5,325 nucleotides of DNA. Source: Oscillospiraceae bacterium. Lineage in GTDB: Bacteria; Bacillota; Clostridia; Saccharofermentanales; Saccharofermentanaceae. The stretch lies in NCBI GenBank assembly GCA_902803695.1, contig CADCQX010000418.1:1-5325 (forward strand). The letters run 5' to 3'. Each line of letters begins with the position of its first letter. The first letter of the stretch is position 1. Both the position numbers and the translations under genes were made by a program. Under the pieces are notes generated by a model. It was not told the DNA's origin, ran no database searches, and saw nothing but the letters and a program-made list of their open reading frames with translations. Positions 1 through 4,283 of this stretch are shown one piece after another.

Positions 1-77
1 ATTCGAACTCTCGAAACCGTTTTGCGGTTTACACGATTTCCAGTCGTGCGCCCTCGACCAGGCTAGGCGACTTCTCC
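1..77 (-). tRNA. tRNA-Ser(GGA), 3' end cut off by window edge
   Basis: Read on the minus strand from 77, the sequence begins GGAGAAG (the acceptor 5' strand). It continues through a D arm to an anticodon stem CACGA/TCGTG (48-44 and 36-32) that closes the 7-base loop CTGGAAA. The anticodon is GGA at 41-39, which reads UCC/UCU serine codons. A long variable arm follows, AAACCG/CGGTTT at 30-14, the hallmark of serine-type class II tRNAs. The T stem begins GAGAG and the T loop TTCGAAT reaches base 1. The second T-stem strand and the acceptor 3' strand, including any CCA, lie outside the window. Its promoter is at 115-144. Confidence 0.95.
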
Positions 78-114
78 ATTTGTCTATCGACGTGCAATTT
101 GAACTTGCCAAAAG

Positions 115-144
115 ATTTTACTTGCTTTCAATAAAAATGTCAAC
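115..144 (-). promoter_or_regulatory. promoter of tRNA-Ser
   Basis: On the minus strand there is a perfect -35 TTGACA at 144-139, an 18-base spacer and the -10 TAAAAT at 120-115. This predicts a start near 108, about 30 bases before the tRNA 5' end at 77, a usual leader length for a processed tRNA transcript. The -35 element lies inside the region that would hold the -35 of the divergent lipoprotein promoter. Confidence 0.75.
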
Positions 145-160
145 TTCATTATTCATTATA

Positions 161-169
161 TGATATAAT
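161..169 (+). promoter_or_regulatory. extended -10 promoter of the lipoprotein-azlCD operon
   Basis: TATAAT at 164-169 is preceded by TG at 161-162, giving the extended -10 form TGnTATAAT. At 16-18 bases upstream there is only a poor -35 match (141-146, CAACTT), which fits an extended -10 promoter. The predicted start is near 175-177, giving a leader of about 28 bases before the ATG at 204. The -10 is also the right half of an inverted repeat ATTATA-tga-TATAAT (155-169). Confidence 0.65.
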
Positions 170-203
170 CCTCACGAATAATTTAATTGAGGGAGAATTC
201 CCA

Positions 204-761
204 ATGAAGAATAAACTCAGATTACTCATAGTTACACTCCTTTCCGTGCTGATGATCTTTACGGTTGCATCGTGCTCGGAAGAAGCCGCAGCACCTTTTT
301 TCAATGAAGAAAAAGAGCCTACGTACGAAGAATTAAGTCAGAAAGTCGGAGTTTTCCAGGAGGTCTATGGTAATTACTGGGACAATCACCAGGATGAGCT
401 CAAGATACTTAACGGAGAAGGATTTACTCCTCTCGGAAATACATGCGCTTACTCATATATCACCAACGTTGAGGGCGTAAACAAAGCAAACACTGTAAAG
501 ACATGCACACTCTATGTAACTGAAGATAGCGGTGCAGAGCACGTTGACGAGTACTTTGCAATCGATAAGACTACACTCTTTATCGCGAGAACAACGGTTC
601 CTTCAGACGGTTCCATCGGTAAGGTTACCAAGTACTTTTACGTAGACAACAAGCTCTACCAGGTCAACGAAGAAGATCAGAGCATCAACAAGATCGATAA
701 GGCTGACACATTGGATCTTTATCTCTCATTCAAGGACCTGACGGATCTCTATGACAAATAA
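204..761 (+). CDS. predicted lipoprotein of unknown function, first gene of azlCD operon
   Basis: This is a 185-residue protein I do not recognise. Residues 4-22 form a basic-then-hydrophobic signal peptide ending in a lipobox V21-A22-S23-C24. It should therefore be exported, lipidated on Cys24 and anchored on the outer face of the cytoplasmic membrane. An acidic linker follows (E26 to E43), then a mixed alpha/beta-looking domain with two further cysteines, C81 and C101, that could form a disulfide. The C-terminal half alternates aromatic and charged residues (KYFYVDNKLYQV), as in small beta-rich secreted domains. The start is supported by GAGGGAG at 189-195, 8 bases upstream, and by the promoter at 161-169. 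Its last 11 bases overlap the start of azlC, so the two are co-transcribed. A role as an accessory to the exporter is inferred only from this linkage. Confidence 0.85.
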   Translation: MKNKLRLLIVTLLSVLMIFTVASCSEEAAAPFFNEEKEPTYEELSQKVGVFQEVYGNYWDNHQDELKILNGEGFTPLGNTCAYSYITNVEGVNKANTVKTCTLYVTEDSGAEHVDEYFAIDKTTLFIARTTVPSDGSIGKVTKYFYVDNKLYQVNEEDQSINKIDKADTLDLYLSFKDLTDLYDK

Positions 762-1479
762 TAACAAGACACCCGGTTTCAAGGCCGGACTTATCCACGG
801 TTTACCGATCGGCATGGGCTACTTGTCCGTGTCGTTTTCTTTTGGTGTCCTTGCGATCAGTATGGGGCTTAACTGGTGGCAGGCTGTTCTGGTGTCCCTC
901 GCGAACGTTACATCCGCGGGCCAGGTCGCCGGAATCGGCATAATGTCCGCTTCGGGCGGGCTTTTTGAGATGGCCATATCCCAGATCGTCATCAATATCA
1001 GATACAGTCTCATGTCCATTTCCCTGTCCCAGAAAGCCGACAGTTCCGTGAACAGGCTGTCGCGTTTCCTGCTGTCATTCGGAATAACCGACGAGGTCTT
1101 CGGCGTTGCCATGGGCTCGGGCGACAGCTTCGGCCGCCGTTATTTCATGGGACTTATGGTCCTTCCGATCTTCTCATGGGTGCTCGGAACATTCCTTGGC
1201 GCCGTCATCGGAAGCGTCCTTCCGGACTTCCTCGTTGAATCCCTGTCCATCGGCATCTACGGCATGTTCATCGCCATCGTCCTTCCGGTCTGCCGTAAGG
1301 ATAAGCGCATCGCGATCGTAAGCGCCATTTCAGTCGCGATCTCGGTTCTACTTTATTACGTCAAGTTCTTCTCGTTCATCTCAGGAGGTTTTGCAGCCAT
1401 CATAAGCGCTGTCATTGCAGCCCTCATAGGCGCCATCTTCCTCCCTTCTTCGAAAAAGGAGGATACCGCAAATGCCTAG
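751..1479 (+). CDS. azlC: AzlC-family branched-chain amino acid exporter, large subunit
   Basis: This 242-residue integral membrane protein has the length and pattern of the AzlC family (YgaZ in E. coli). It is the larger half of a two-component exporter of branched-chain amino acids and analogues such as 4-azaleucine. Family features are visible: the N-terminal GLIHGLPIGMGYLSVSFSFG block (residues 13-32), the ANVTSAGQVAGIGIM stretch (51-65) where relatives have a Ser/Gly-rich reentrant segment, and the INIRYSLMS signature (81-89). Hydrophobic segments recur through residue 231, about seven in all, before a charged tail. The start ATG overlaps the lipoprotein stop by 11 bases. The only SD-like run is AAGGA at 732-736, 14 bases away, so translation probably depends on coupling to the upstream gene. 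It overlaps azlD by 8 bases. Substrate is inferred from family; related AzlC proteins may carry other amino acids. Confidence 0.92.
   Translation: MTNNNKTPGFKAGLIHGLPIGMGYLSVSFSFGVLAISMGLNWWQAVLVSLANVTSAGQVAGIGIMSASGGLFEMAISQIVINIRYSLMSISLSQKADSSVNRLSRFLLSFGITDEVFGVAMGSGDSFGRRYFMGLMVLPIFSWVLGTFLGAVIGSVLPDFLVESLSIGIYGMFIAIVLPVCRKDKRIAIVSAISVAISVLLYYVKFFSFISGGFAAIISAVIAALIGAIFLPSSKKEDTANA
1454..1465 (+). promoter_or_regulatory. strong SD region of azlD and possible small-RNA pairing site
   Basis: AAGGAGG at 1456-1462 lies 9 bases before the azlD ATG at 1472. It is the best SD in the operon and sits inside the end of azlC, so azlD can be initiated independently of coupling. The 12 bases 1454-1465 are complementary (11 Watson-Crick plus one G-U) to 1989-2000, the CU-rich part of the predicted small RNA downstream. 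Confidence 0.7.
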
Positions 1480-1792
1480 TACCACCTTTTTCATATACCT
1501 CGGAGTAATGGCGGTTACGACTTATCTTCTAAGGATGATCCCGTTCGTCGTCTTCAATAAGAAGATCGAAAACCCTAGAGTCAAAGCCTTTTTCGACTAT
1601 ATCCCGTATACCGTATTGTCAGCCATGACCTTCCCGTCGATACTTTACTCGACCGGATCGCTCATAACGGCTGCTGCGGGAACGATCGTCGCGATCATTT
1701 TGGCATTCAGAGGAAGAAGTCTTCTCATCGTTGCGGTCGGAGCATTCGCGGGAGCACTGGGATGTCATTTTATCCTCATGCTGATTCGCTGA
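1472..1792 (+). CDS. azlD: AzlD-family branched-chain amino acid exporter, small subunit
   Basis: This 106-residue membrane protein of AzlD type (YgaH in E. coli) is the obligate small partner of AzlC in exporting branched-chain amino acids. Four hydrophobic segments are visible (about residues 5-20, 43-58, 63-80 and 84-104). So are the family signatures TTYLLRMIPF (16-25) and a second Pro-containing segment, DYIPYTVLSAMTFPS (42-56). The length matches the usual 100-110 residues. ATG at 1472 overlaps the azlC stop (8-base overlap) and has an excellent AAGGAGG SD. No strong terminator follows at once. A weak candidate is at 1792-1835 and a strong one at 2003-2031, so some operon transcripts may extend through the predicted small RNA. 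Confidence 0.92.
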   Translation: MPSTTFFIYLGVMAVTTYLLRMIPFVVFNKKIENPRVKAFFDYIPYTVLSAMTFPSILYSTGSLITAAAGTIVAIILAFRGRSLLIVAVGAFAGALGCHFILMLIR

Positions 1793-1835
1793 AATCCCCT
1801 AATACTACTCGTTCTAGCCTTATAAGGATTTTTTT
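1792..1835 (+). terminator. weak candidate terminator after azlD
   Basis: AAATCC (1792-1797) can pair with GGATTT (1826-1831), with T's continuing to 1835. The stem is only 6 bp and AT-rich and the loop is 28 bases, so efficiency is doubtful. The palindrome CCTTATAAGG (1818-1827) is an alternative local fold. Confidence 0.3.
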
Positions 1836-1880
1836 ACAATTGTGTTTTCGAGCATAGCACAAAACGTTTTTTTAAGAATT

Positions 1881-1911
1881 TGTAAATTGTATCTTAATTA
1901 GATGTAAATTG
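1881..1911 (+). repeat. paired 9-bp direct repeats upstream of orphan promoter
   Basis: TGTAAATTG occurs exactly at 1881-1889 and 1903-1911, with a start-to-start distance of 22 bp (13-bp spacer), so both copies face the same side of the helix. An inverted near-copy, CAATTTGCA, follows at 1929-1937, one mismatch from the reverse complement, overlapping the last base of the -35. The repeat centres lie roughly 52 and 74 bases before the predicted start. Tandem 9-bp boxes with 12-13-bp spacers upstream of a -35 are the geometry used by LytTR-type response regulators, but the sequence is not a clear match to those consensuses. Confidence 0.5.
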
Positions 1912-1923
1912 CCTAAAAAGTCC

Positions 1924-1952
1924 TTGACCAATTTGCATTTAGGCTCTATATT
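1924..1952 (+). promoter_or_regulatory. orphan sigma-A promoter driving a predicted small RNA
   Basis: The -35 TTGACC (1924-1929), an exact 17-base spacer and the -10 TATATT (1947-1952) make a near-consensus vegetative promoter. No ORF with an SD follows. The only thing downstream before the tRNA promoter is a strong terminator 51 bases away. The predicted start is near 1957-1960. Confidence 0.7.
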
Positions 1953-1957
1953 AAATA

Positions 1958-2031
1958 TGAACCTAGTGTTCAGTTTTCTCATTTCATATATCTTCCTTTT
2001 GTAAAAGCCACAGTCTCTGTGGCTTTTCTTT
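1958..2031 (+). ncRNA. predicted small RNA, about 75 nt, unnamed
   Basis: The element is bounded by a good promoter and a strong intrinsic terminator. The predicted transcript has the classical trans-acting small-RNA layout. It begins with a 5' hairpin TGAAC (1958-1962)/GTTCA (1968-1972) with loop CTAGT. A CU/AU-rich stretch without obvious structure follows (1973-2002), and then the terminator hairpin (2003-2027) with its U tract. The open stretch TATCTTCCTTTT (1989-2000) is SD-complementary and pairs with the azlD SD region over 12 contiguous positions. I recognise no known RNA family; it is not a T-box, 6S, SRP or tmRNA. The start could be off by two or three bases. An alternative is that this is only a 3' end of azlCD read-through plus a fortuitous promoter, or a leaderless 15-codon peptide gene (1957-2004). 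Confidence 0.55.
2003..2031 (+). terminator. strong intrinsic terminator of the predicted small RNA
   Basis: AAAAGCCACAG (2003-2013) pairs perfectly with CTGTGGCTTTT (2017-2027) around the loop TCT, giving an 11-bp stem with a GC-containing core. A U tract TTTTCTTT (2024-2031) follows. It would also stop any transcripts running on from azlD. In the reverse direction the hairpin is followed by TTTT, so weak bidirectional action is possible. Confidence 0.85.
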
Positions 2032-2061
2032 ATGCGCTTTTTCGAGGAGTATAATTAAGAC

Positions 2062-2090
2062 TTCAAAATATAAATTCTTTGTGCTATACT
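2062..2090 (+). promoter_or_regulatory. promoter of tRNA-Thr
   Basis: The -10 TATACT (2085-2090) is preceded by TG at 2082-2083 (extended -10). A partial -35, TTCAAA (2062-2067), lies 17 bases upstream. The predicted start near 2097 leaves a leader of about 12 bases before the tRNA. Another TATAAT at 2050-2055 lacks a good -35 and is a weaker candidate. Confidence 0.65.
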
Positions 2091-2108
2091 TCCAAAGTAA
2101 TTTCAACT

Positions 2109-2184
2109 GCCTTCATAGCTCAGTAGGTAGAGCGCATCCATGGTAAGGATGAGGTCACCGGTTCGATCCCGGTTGAAGGCTCCA
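2109..2184 (+). tRNA. tRNA-Thr(GGT)
   Basis: A complete cloverleaf is visible. The acceptor stem GCCTTCA (2109-2115) pairs with TGAAGGC (2174-2180). The D arm is in TAGCTCAGTAGGTAGAGC. The anticodon stem CATCC/GGATG encloses the 7-base loop ATGGTAA with anticodon GGT (2142-2144), which reads ACC/ACU threonine codons. The T stem ACCGG/CCGGT encloses TTCGATC. The discriminator is T2181 and the CCA end is encoded (2182-2184). It has its own promoter and an intrinsic terminator 9 bases downstream, so it is a single-gene unit. Confidence 0.97.
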
Positions 2185-2192
2185 CAGTAAAA

Positions 2193-2225
2193 GAGGCCAT
2201 CTCATGTGAGACGGCCTCATTTTTT
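2193..2225. terminator. bidirectional terminator between tRNA-Thr and the radical SAM gene
   Basis: GAGGCC (2193-2198) pairs with GGCCTC (2213-2218), and TCTC (2200-2203) pairs with GAGA (2208-2211), around the loop ATGT. On the plus strand one A-C mismatch interrupts the stem and six T's follow (2220-2225), terminating tRNA-Thr. On the minus strand the same position becomes a G-U pair, making an unbroken 11-bp stem, followed by TTTT. It starts 5 bases past the radical SAM stop codon, so it serves both converging genes. Confidence 0.88.
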
Positions 2226-3477
2226 ATAGTTTGATCGATTCAGGGAAAGCTTCCTTCCTCATGATCCCCCACATCTTGTCGATATATGCGAGGGTGTAGT
2301 AATTCTCGTAGTAGTGGTAATAGAACGAACCTTTCATCGTAAGGGAATATATGCCGTCTTTTTGCTCCACGAATCCCAGGAGCTTCGCGAGCCTAAACTC
2401 CATTCCGTACATCTTCTTAAGAGGCACGCCGAAGAACTTCTCGAAGGCGCGGCTGTCGAGCCTGGTGCTGTACATCGTCCAGAACAGCCAGTAGACCATC
2501 CTCTGCCTTAAGGTGAACCTGATGGTCAGGGATGTAGGGATGATGCCCTCATCGATCCTTTTGATATATTCATCAACCGAAAACGTGTTGATCTTGAAAC
2601 TGTCCTTCAGAAGCGTCGTAGCAGAGCATCCGAACCCCAGGAAATTCTCGCGGGTCATGGACGAATACTTTGCCCCTTCAGTATTGGAGAAAGTCCATAT
2701 GGAATCTCTCCTGTAACCCTTCTCTTCAAAGTAACAGGTTATCCGGTCCAGAAGTTCCCTCTTCATCTTCTTGGGCATCGCAGTGATCTTGCTGGAAGTG
2801 AAAGTAAAATCAATGAACGGATATATGGCAATATGGTTCGCGCCTATATCGAAAACGATATCCGAATCTTCCTTCAGATCTTCAAATGTCTGGTCCGGCA
2901 GTGCGAAGATGAGGTCCATGGAAACGGTCTCAAATGAGACCTCCGACAGTGCCTTCTTCAATGCTTCCCTGTCGACCGGAGCTCTTCCCAGTATCTCCTG
3001 ATATTTCTCTCCGAAAGACTGTATTCCGATGCTGATCTTCGTTACGCCCGCATCCTTGATCTTTCTTAAGATCTCAGGCTTAACGTTGTCGGGATGAAGT
3101 TCCAGTCCTATTCCTTCCGTGATGATGTAATGCTCATTAACGGCATCTATTATCTCGCTTAATCTGTCAGCGACGAGGGCAGGCGTTCCGCCTCCGAAAT
3201 AAAGACTCGTTACGGTCTTTTTGCCTTCGATCATGCCTCCGACCATGTGGATCTCGCGGATCAGCGCGTCAATATATCGCTGCGCGGCTTCTTCTGAATA
3301 GACTGTCTTACAGTAGGGGCAGAAGTTACATAACTTACGGCAGAACGGGATATGGATATAAAGACCCAGATTATCGTTGTCTTTATATTCCAGTACACTG
3401 TCATAATCACTCGTGAACGTGAACGCCTTGGTAGAGCGCGTCAGCCACATCCTGGTAAGATCAGTGATAATGCTCAT
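2224..3477 (-). CDS. HemN/HemW-family radical SAM protein (coproporphyrinogen III oxidase family)
   Basis: This 417-residue radical SAM enzyme has the HemN superfamily layout. YIHIPFCRKLCNFC at residues 40-53 holds the CX3CX2C cluster ligands C46, C50 and C53 that bind the [4Fe-4S] and S-adenosylmethionine. FGGGTP follows at 94-99, ELHPDN at 126-131, SIGIQSF at 149-155 and DLIFALPDQT at 188-197. The C-terminal part (about 330-400) fits the HemN C-terminal domain. A fourth cysteine, C56, gives CX3CX2CX2C. Oxygen-independent coproporphyrinogen oxidase HemN has CX3CX2CXC, and the heme chaperone HemW lacks the fourth Cys. The protein is therefore not clearly either one, and I would not assign an exact substrate. 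The start at 3477 has GAGGGG as SD 7 bases upstream and a clear promoter at 3511-3539. Transcription ends at 2193-2218. Confidence 0.9.
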   Translation of the reverse strand: MSIITDLTRMWLTRSTKAFTFTSDYDSVLEYKDNDNLGLYIHIPFCRKLCNFCPYCKTVYSEEAAQRYIDALIREIHMVGGMIEGKKTVTSLYFGGGTPALVADRLSEIIDAVNEHYIITEGIGLELHPDNVKPEILRKIKDAGVTKISIGIQSFGEKYQEILGRAPVDREALKKALSEVSFETVSMDLIFALPDQTFEDLKEDSDIVFDIGANHIAIYPFIDFTFTSSKITAMPKKMKRELLDRITCYFEEKGYRRDSIWTFSNTEGAKYSSMTRENFLGFGCSATTLLKDSFKINTFSVDEYIKRIDEGIIPTSLTIRFTLRQRMVYWLFWTMYSTRLDSRAFEKFFGVPLKKMYGMEFRLAKLLGFVEQKDGIYSLTMKGSFYYHYYENYYTLAYIDKMWGIMRKEAFPESIKL

Positions 3478-3487
3478 TCCTTCTCCC

Positions 3488-3506
3488 CTCGAAAACCTTT
3501 TTCGAG
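3488..3506 (-). repeat. 8-bp palindrome in the leader of the radical SAM gene
   Basis: CTCGAAAA (3488-3495) and TTTTCGAG (3499-3506) form a perfect inverted repeat around a 3-base centre. It sits between the -10 box and the SD of the radical SAM gene. The arm nearest the gene ends in GAG, the first bases of its GAGGGGAG SD. It could be an operator at the transcription start or, if the transcript starts far enough upstream, a hairpin touching the SD. Confidence 0.5.
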
Positions 3507-3510
3507 AGGT

Positions 3511-3539
3511 ATTATAACAATCGGGGTAATTATATTCAA
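3511..3539 (-). promoter_or_regulatory. promoter of the HemN-family gene
   Basis: On the minus strand the -35 TTGAAT is at 3539-3534, then an exact 17-base spacer and a consensus -10 TATAAT at 3516-3511. The predicted start is near 3503-3505, within the short palindrome at 3488-3506, giving a leader of about 27 bases. A 22-bp palindrome sits 4 bases upstream of the -35. Confidence 0.8.
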
Positions 3540-3543
3540 CACA

Positions 3544-3565
3544 AATAGTGTAATTTTACACTATT
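3544..3565. promoter_or_regulatory. perfect 22-bp palindrome, likely operator upstream of the HemN-family promoter
   Basis: AATAGTGTAA (3544-3553), a TT centre, and then its exact reverse complement (3556-3565). It lies between the hydrolase stop codon (3 bases away) and the -35 of the radical SAM promoter (4 bases away). The high symmetry suits a dimeric repressor or activator site; I cannot name the regulator. As RNA it could also form a 9-bp AU-rich hairpin at the end of the hydrolase mRNA, but the bases after it (TTTGTGTTG) are a poor U tract. Confidence 0.55.
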
Positions 3566-3568
3566 GCC

Positions 3569-4210
3569 TCAAAGCTTCTGGATCTTGCTGCTGTCAACGG
3601 GATTACCGTGACCGAACCAGATGGTTCTCGGGCCGATGGACTTGATCCTCTCGACTGACTTACGCATCAAATCCTTGTCGTGCCAGATAAGTGATTCGGT
3701 CGGCTTAAGGAAGTTCATGAGGGCGTCGCCGACGATGAGGTCGCGCTCCTCGATATCAAGGCCGATCGAACCGTACGTGTGACCCGGGAAAGCCAGGACC
3801 TTCGCATCGACACCATACTTTTCAAGGGTGTCGCCTTCCTCGATGAATATCTTATTCTTGAAATCAGTTACTTTATCTTTGGTGAGACCCTTAACGGATG
3901 CCCTGTACAGAGCCTTTCCCGAGATGGTGTCAAACTGGAGAGGCTGAGCCATGAAATTATATAGGACCTCAGTGTCCTTACCGTTCATCGCGACGGGGCA
4001 TTCGAACTGCTTCGACAATGCCGCAGCATTCTCGGCATGGTCGATATGCGGATGAGTAAGGACTATGAGCTTAAGATCATAGTCGCTGCATTCGAGCCTT
4101 ACCCTCTCCTGATGTTCTTTTCTTCCCGTATCAACAAGGACTGCATTCCTGCCGTTAACGAGGAGATAGCAGTTACCTGTTCCGCATTTGATCCGCTTAA
4201 CTTCCGTCAT
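3569..4210 (-). CDS. metallo-beta-lactamase-fold hydrolase (glyoxalase II-like)
   Basis: This 213-residue soluble protein has all expected dinuclear metal ligands of the superfamily. The HxHxDH motif THPHIDH (H53, H55, D57, H58) is followed by H144 in FPGHTYGSI, D162 in IVGDAL and H201 in WFGHGNP. The early VDTG (26-29) is the usual strand-end turn before the active site. The length and the PGHTxGS motif point to the glyoxalase II-like branch of small hydrolases rather than beta-lactamases or RNases. The substrate is unknown, and true glyoxalase II would carry an extra C-terminal domain that is absent here. Start 4210 is supported by AGAAGGTGA (4225-4217) as SD, 6 bases upstream. It is preceded by the SPFH gene on the same strand, with a 73-base gap holding its own -10 box and a large palindrome. 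Confidence 0.93.
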   Translation of the reverse strand: MTEVKRIKCGTGNCYLLVNGRNAVLVDTGRKEHQERVRLECSDYDLKLIVLTHPHIDHAENAAALSKQFECPVAMNGKDTEVLYNFMAQPLQFDTISGKALYRASVKGLTKDKVTDFKNKIFIEEGDTLEKYGVDAKVLAFPGHTYGSIGLDIEERDLIVGDALMNFLKPTESLIWHDKDLMRKSVERIKSIGPRTIWFGHGNPVDSSKIQKL

Positions 4211-4214
4211 ATAA

Positions 4215-4259
4215 AATCACCTTCTTCCAAGTCATTATACAACTTAAAAGAAGGTGATT
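4215..4259 (-). promoter_or_regulatory. 45-bp interrupted palindrome covering hydrolase promoter and SD
   Basis: AATCACCTTCTT (4215-4226) and AAGAAGGTGATT (4248-4259) are perfect 12-bp inverted arms. After a 2-base mismatch, AAGT (4229-4232) and ACTT (4242-4245) extend the symmetry, leaving a 9-base loop. The minus-strand 3' arm contains the hydrolase SD (4225-4217). RNA coming from the SPFH gene (stop 25 bases upstream) would fold this hairpin and bury the SD, and the ATTTTAT after it may give partial termination. RNA from the -10 at 4239-4234 would lack the first arm and leave the SD free. Confidence 0.6.
4234..4239 (-). promoter_or_regulatory. -10 box of the hydrolase gene
   Basis: A consensus TATAAT on the minus strand (4239-4234) sits in the loop of the palindrome 4215-4259, with predicted start near 4227. 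No good -35 is found at 16-18 bases, so the promoter may be weak or activator-dependent, possibly through the palindrome arms that flank it. Confidence 0.45.
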
Positions 4260-4283
4260 GGTTTCCGTTATATAACTTTAAGA

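Larger units (their letters stand above)
1793..2108. other. non-coding interval between azlD and tRNA-Thr
   Basis: This 316-base interval has no ORF of useful length on either strand. In order it holds a weak terminator candidate (to 1835), an AT-rich tract with paired 9-bp repeats (1881-1911), an orphan promoter (1924-1952), a predicted small RNA (1958-2031) that ends in a strong terminator, and the promoter of tRNA-Thr (2062-2090). It should be read as a regulatory/RNA interval rather than empty spacer. Confidence 0.75.

Noticed and set aside
819..1112. Minus-strand ORF of 97 codons opposite azlC
   Set aside because: It lies wholly antisense to a well-supported membrane protein, has no SD, and its composition is what a shadow frame of a hydrophobic gene gives.
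2033..2059. Eight-codon frame ATG CGC ... TAA (MRFFEEYN) before tRNA-Thr
   Set aside because: It has no SD, is too short to judge, and starts inside the terminator tail of the predicted small RNA.
1853..2090. Inverted near-repeat GCATAGCACAAA (1853-1864) and TTTGTGCTATAC (2079-2090)
   Set aside because: The second copy is simply the extended -10 region of tRNA-Thr. The arms are over 200 bases apart with one mismatch, which is weak evidence for a structure.
1793..2108. T-box, riboswitch or amino-acid attenuator ahead of a gene
   Set aside because: No T-box sequence or switch core is seen, and the terminator is followed by a tRNA with its own promoter, not by a regulated ORF.
3352..3645. Plus-strand ORF across the radical SAM leader and hydrolase end
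   Set aside because: It overlaps two real minus-strand genes and their promoter, its product has no recognisable pattern, and it has no SD.
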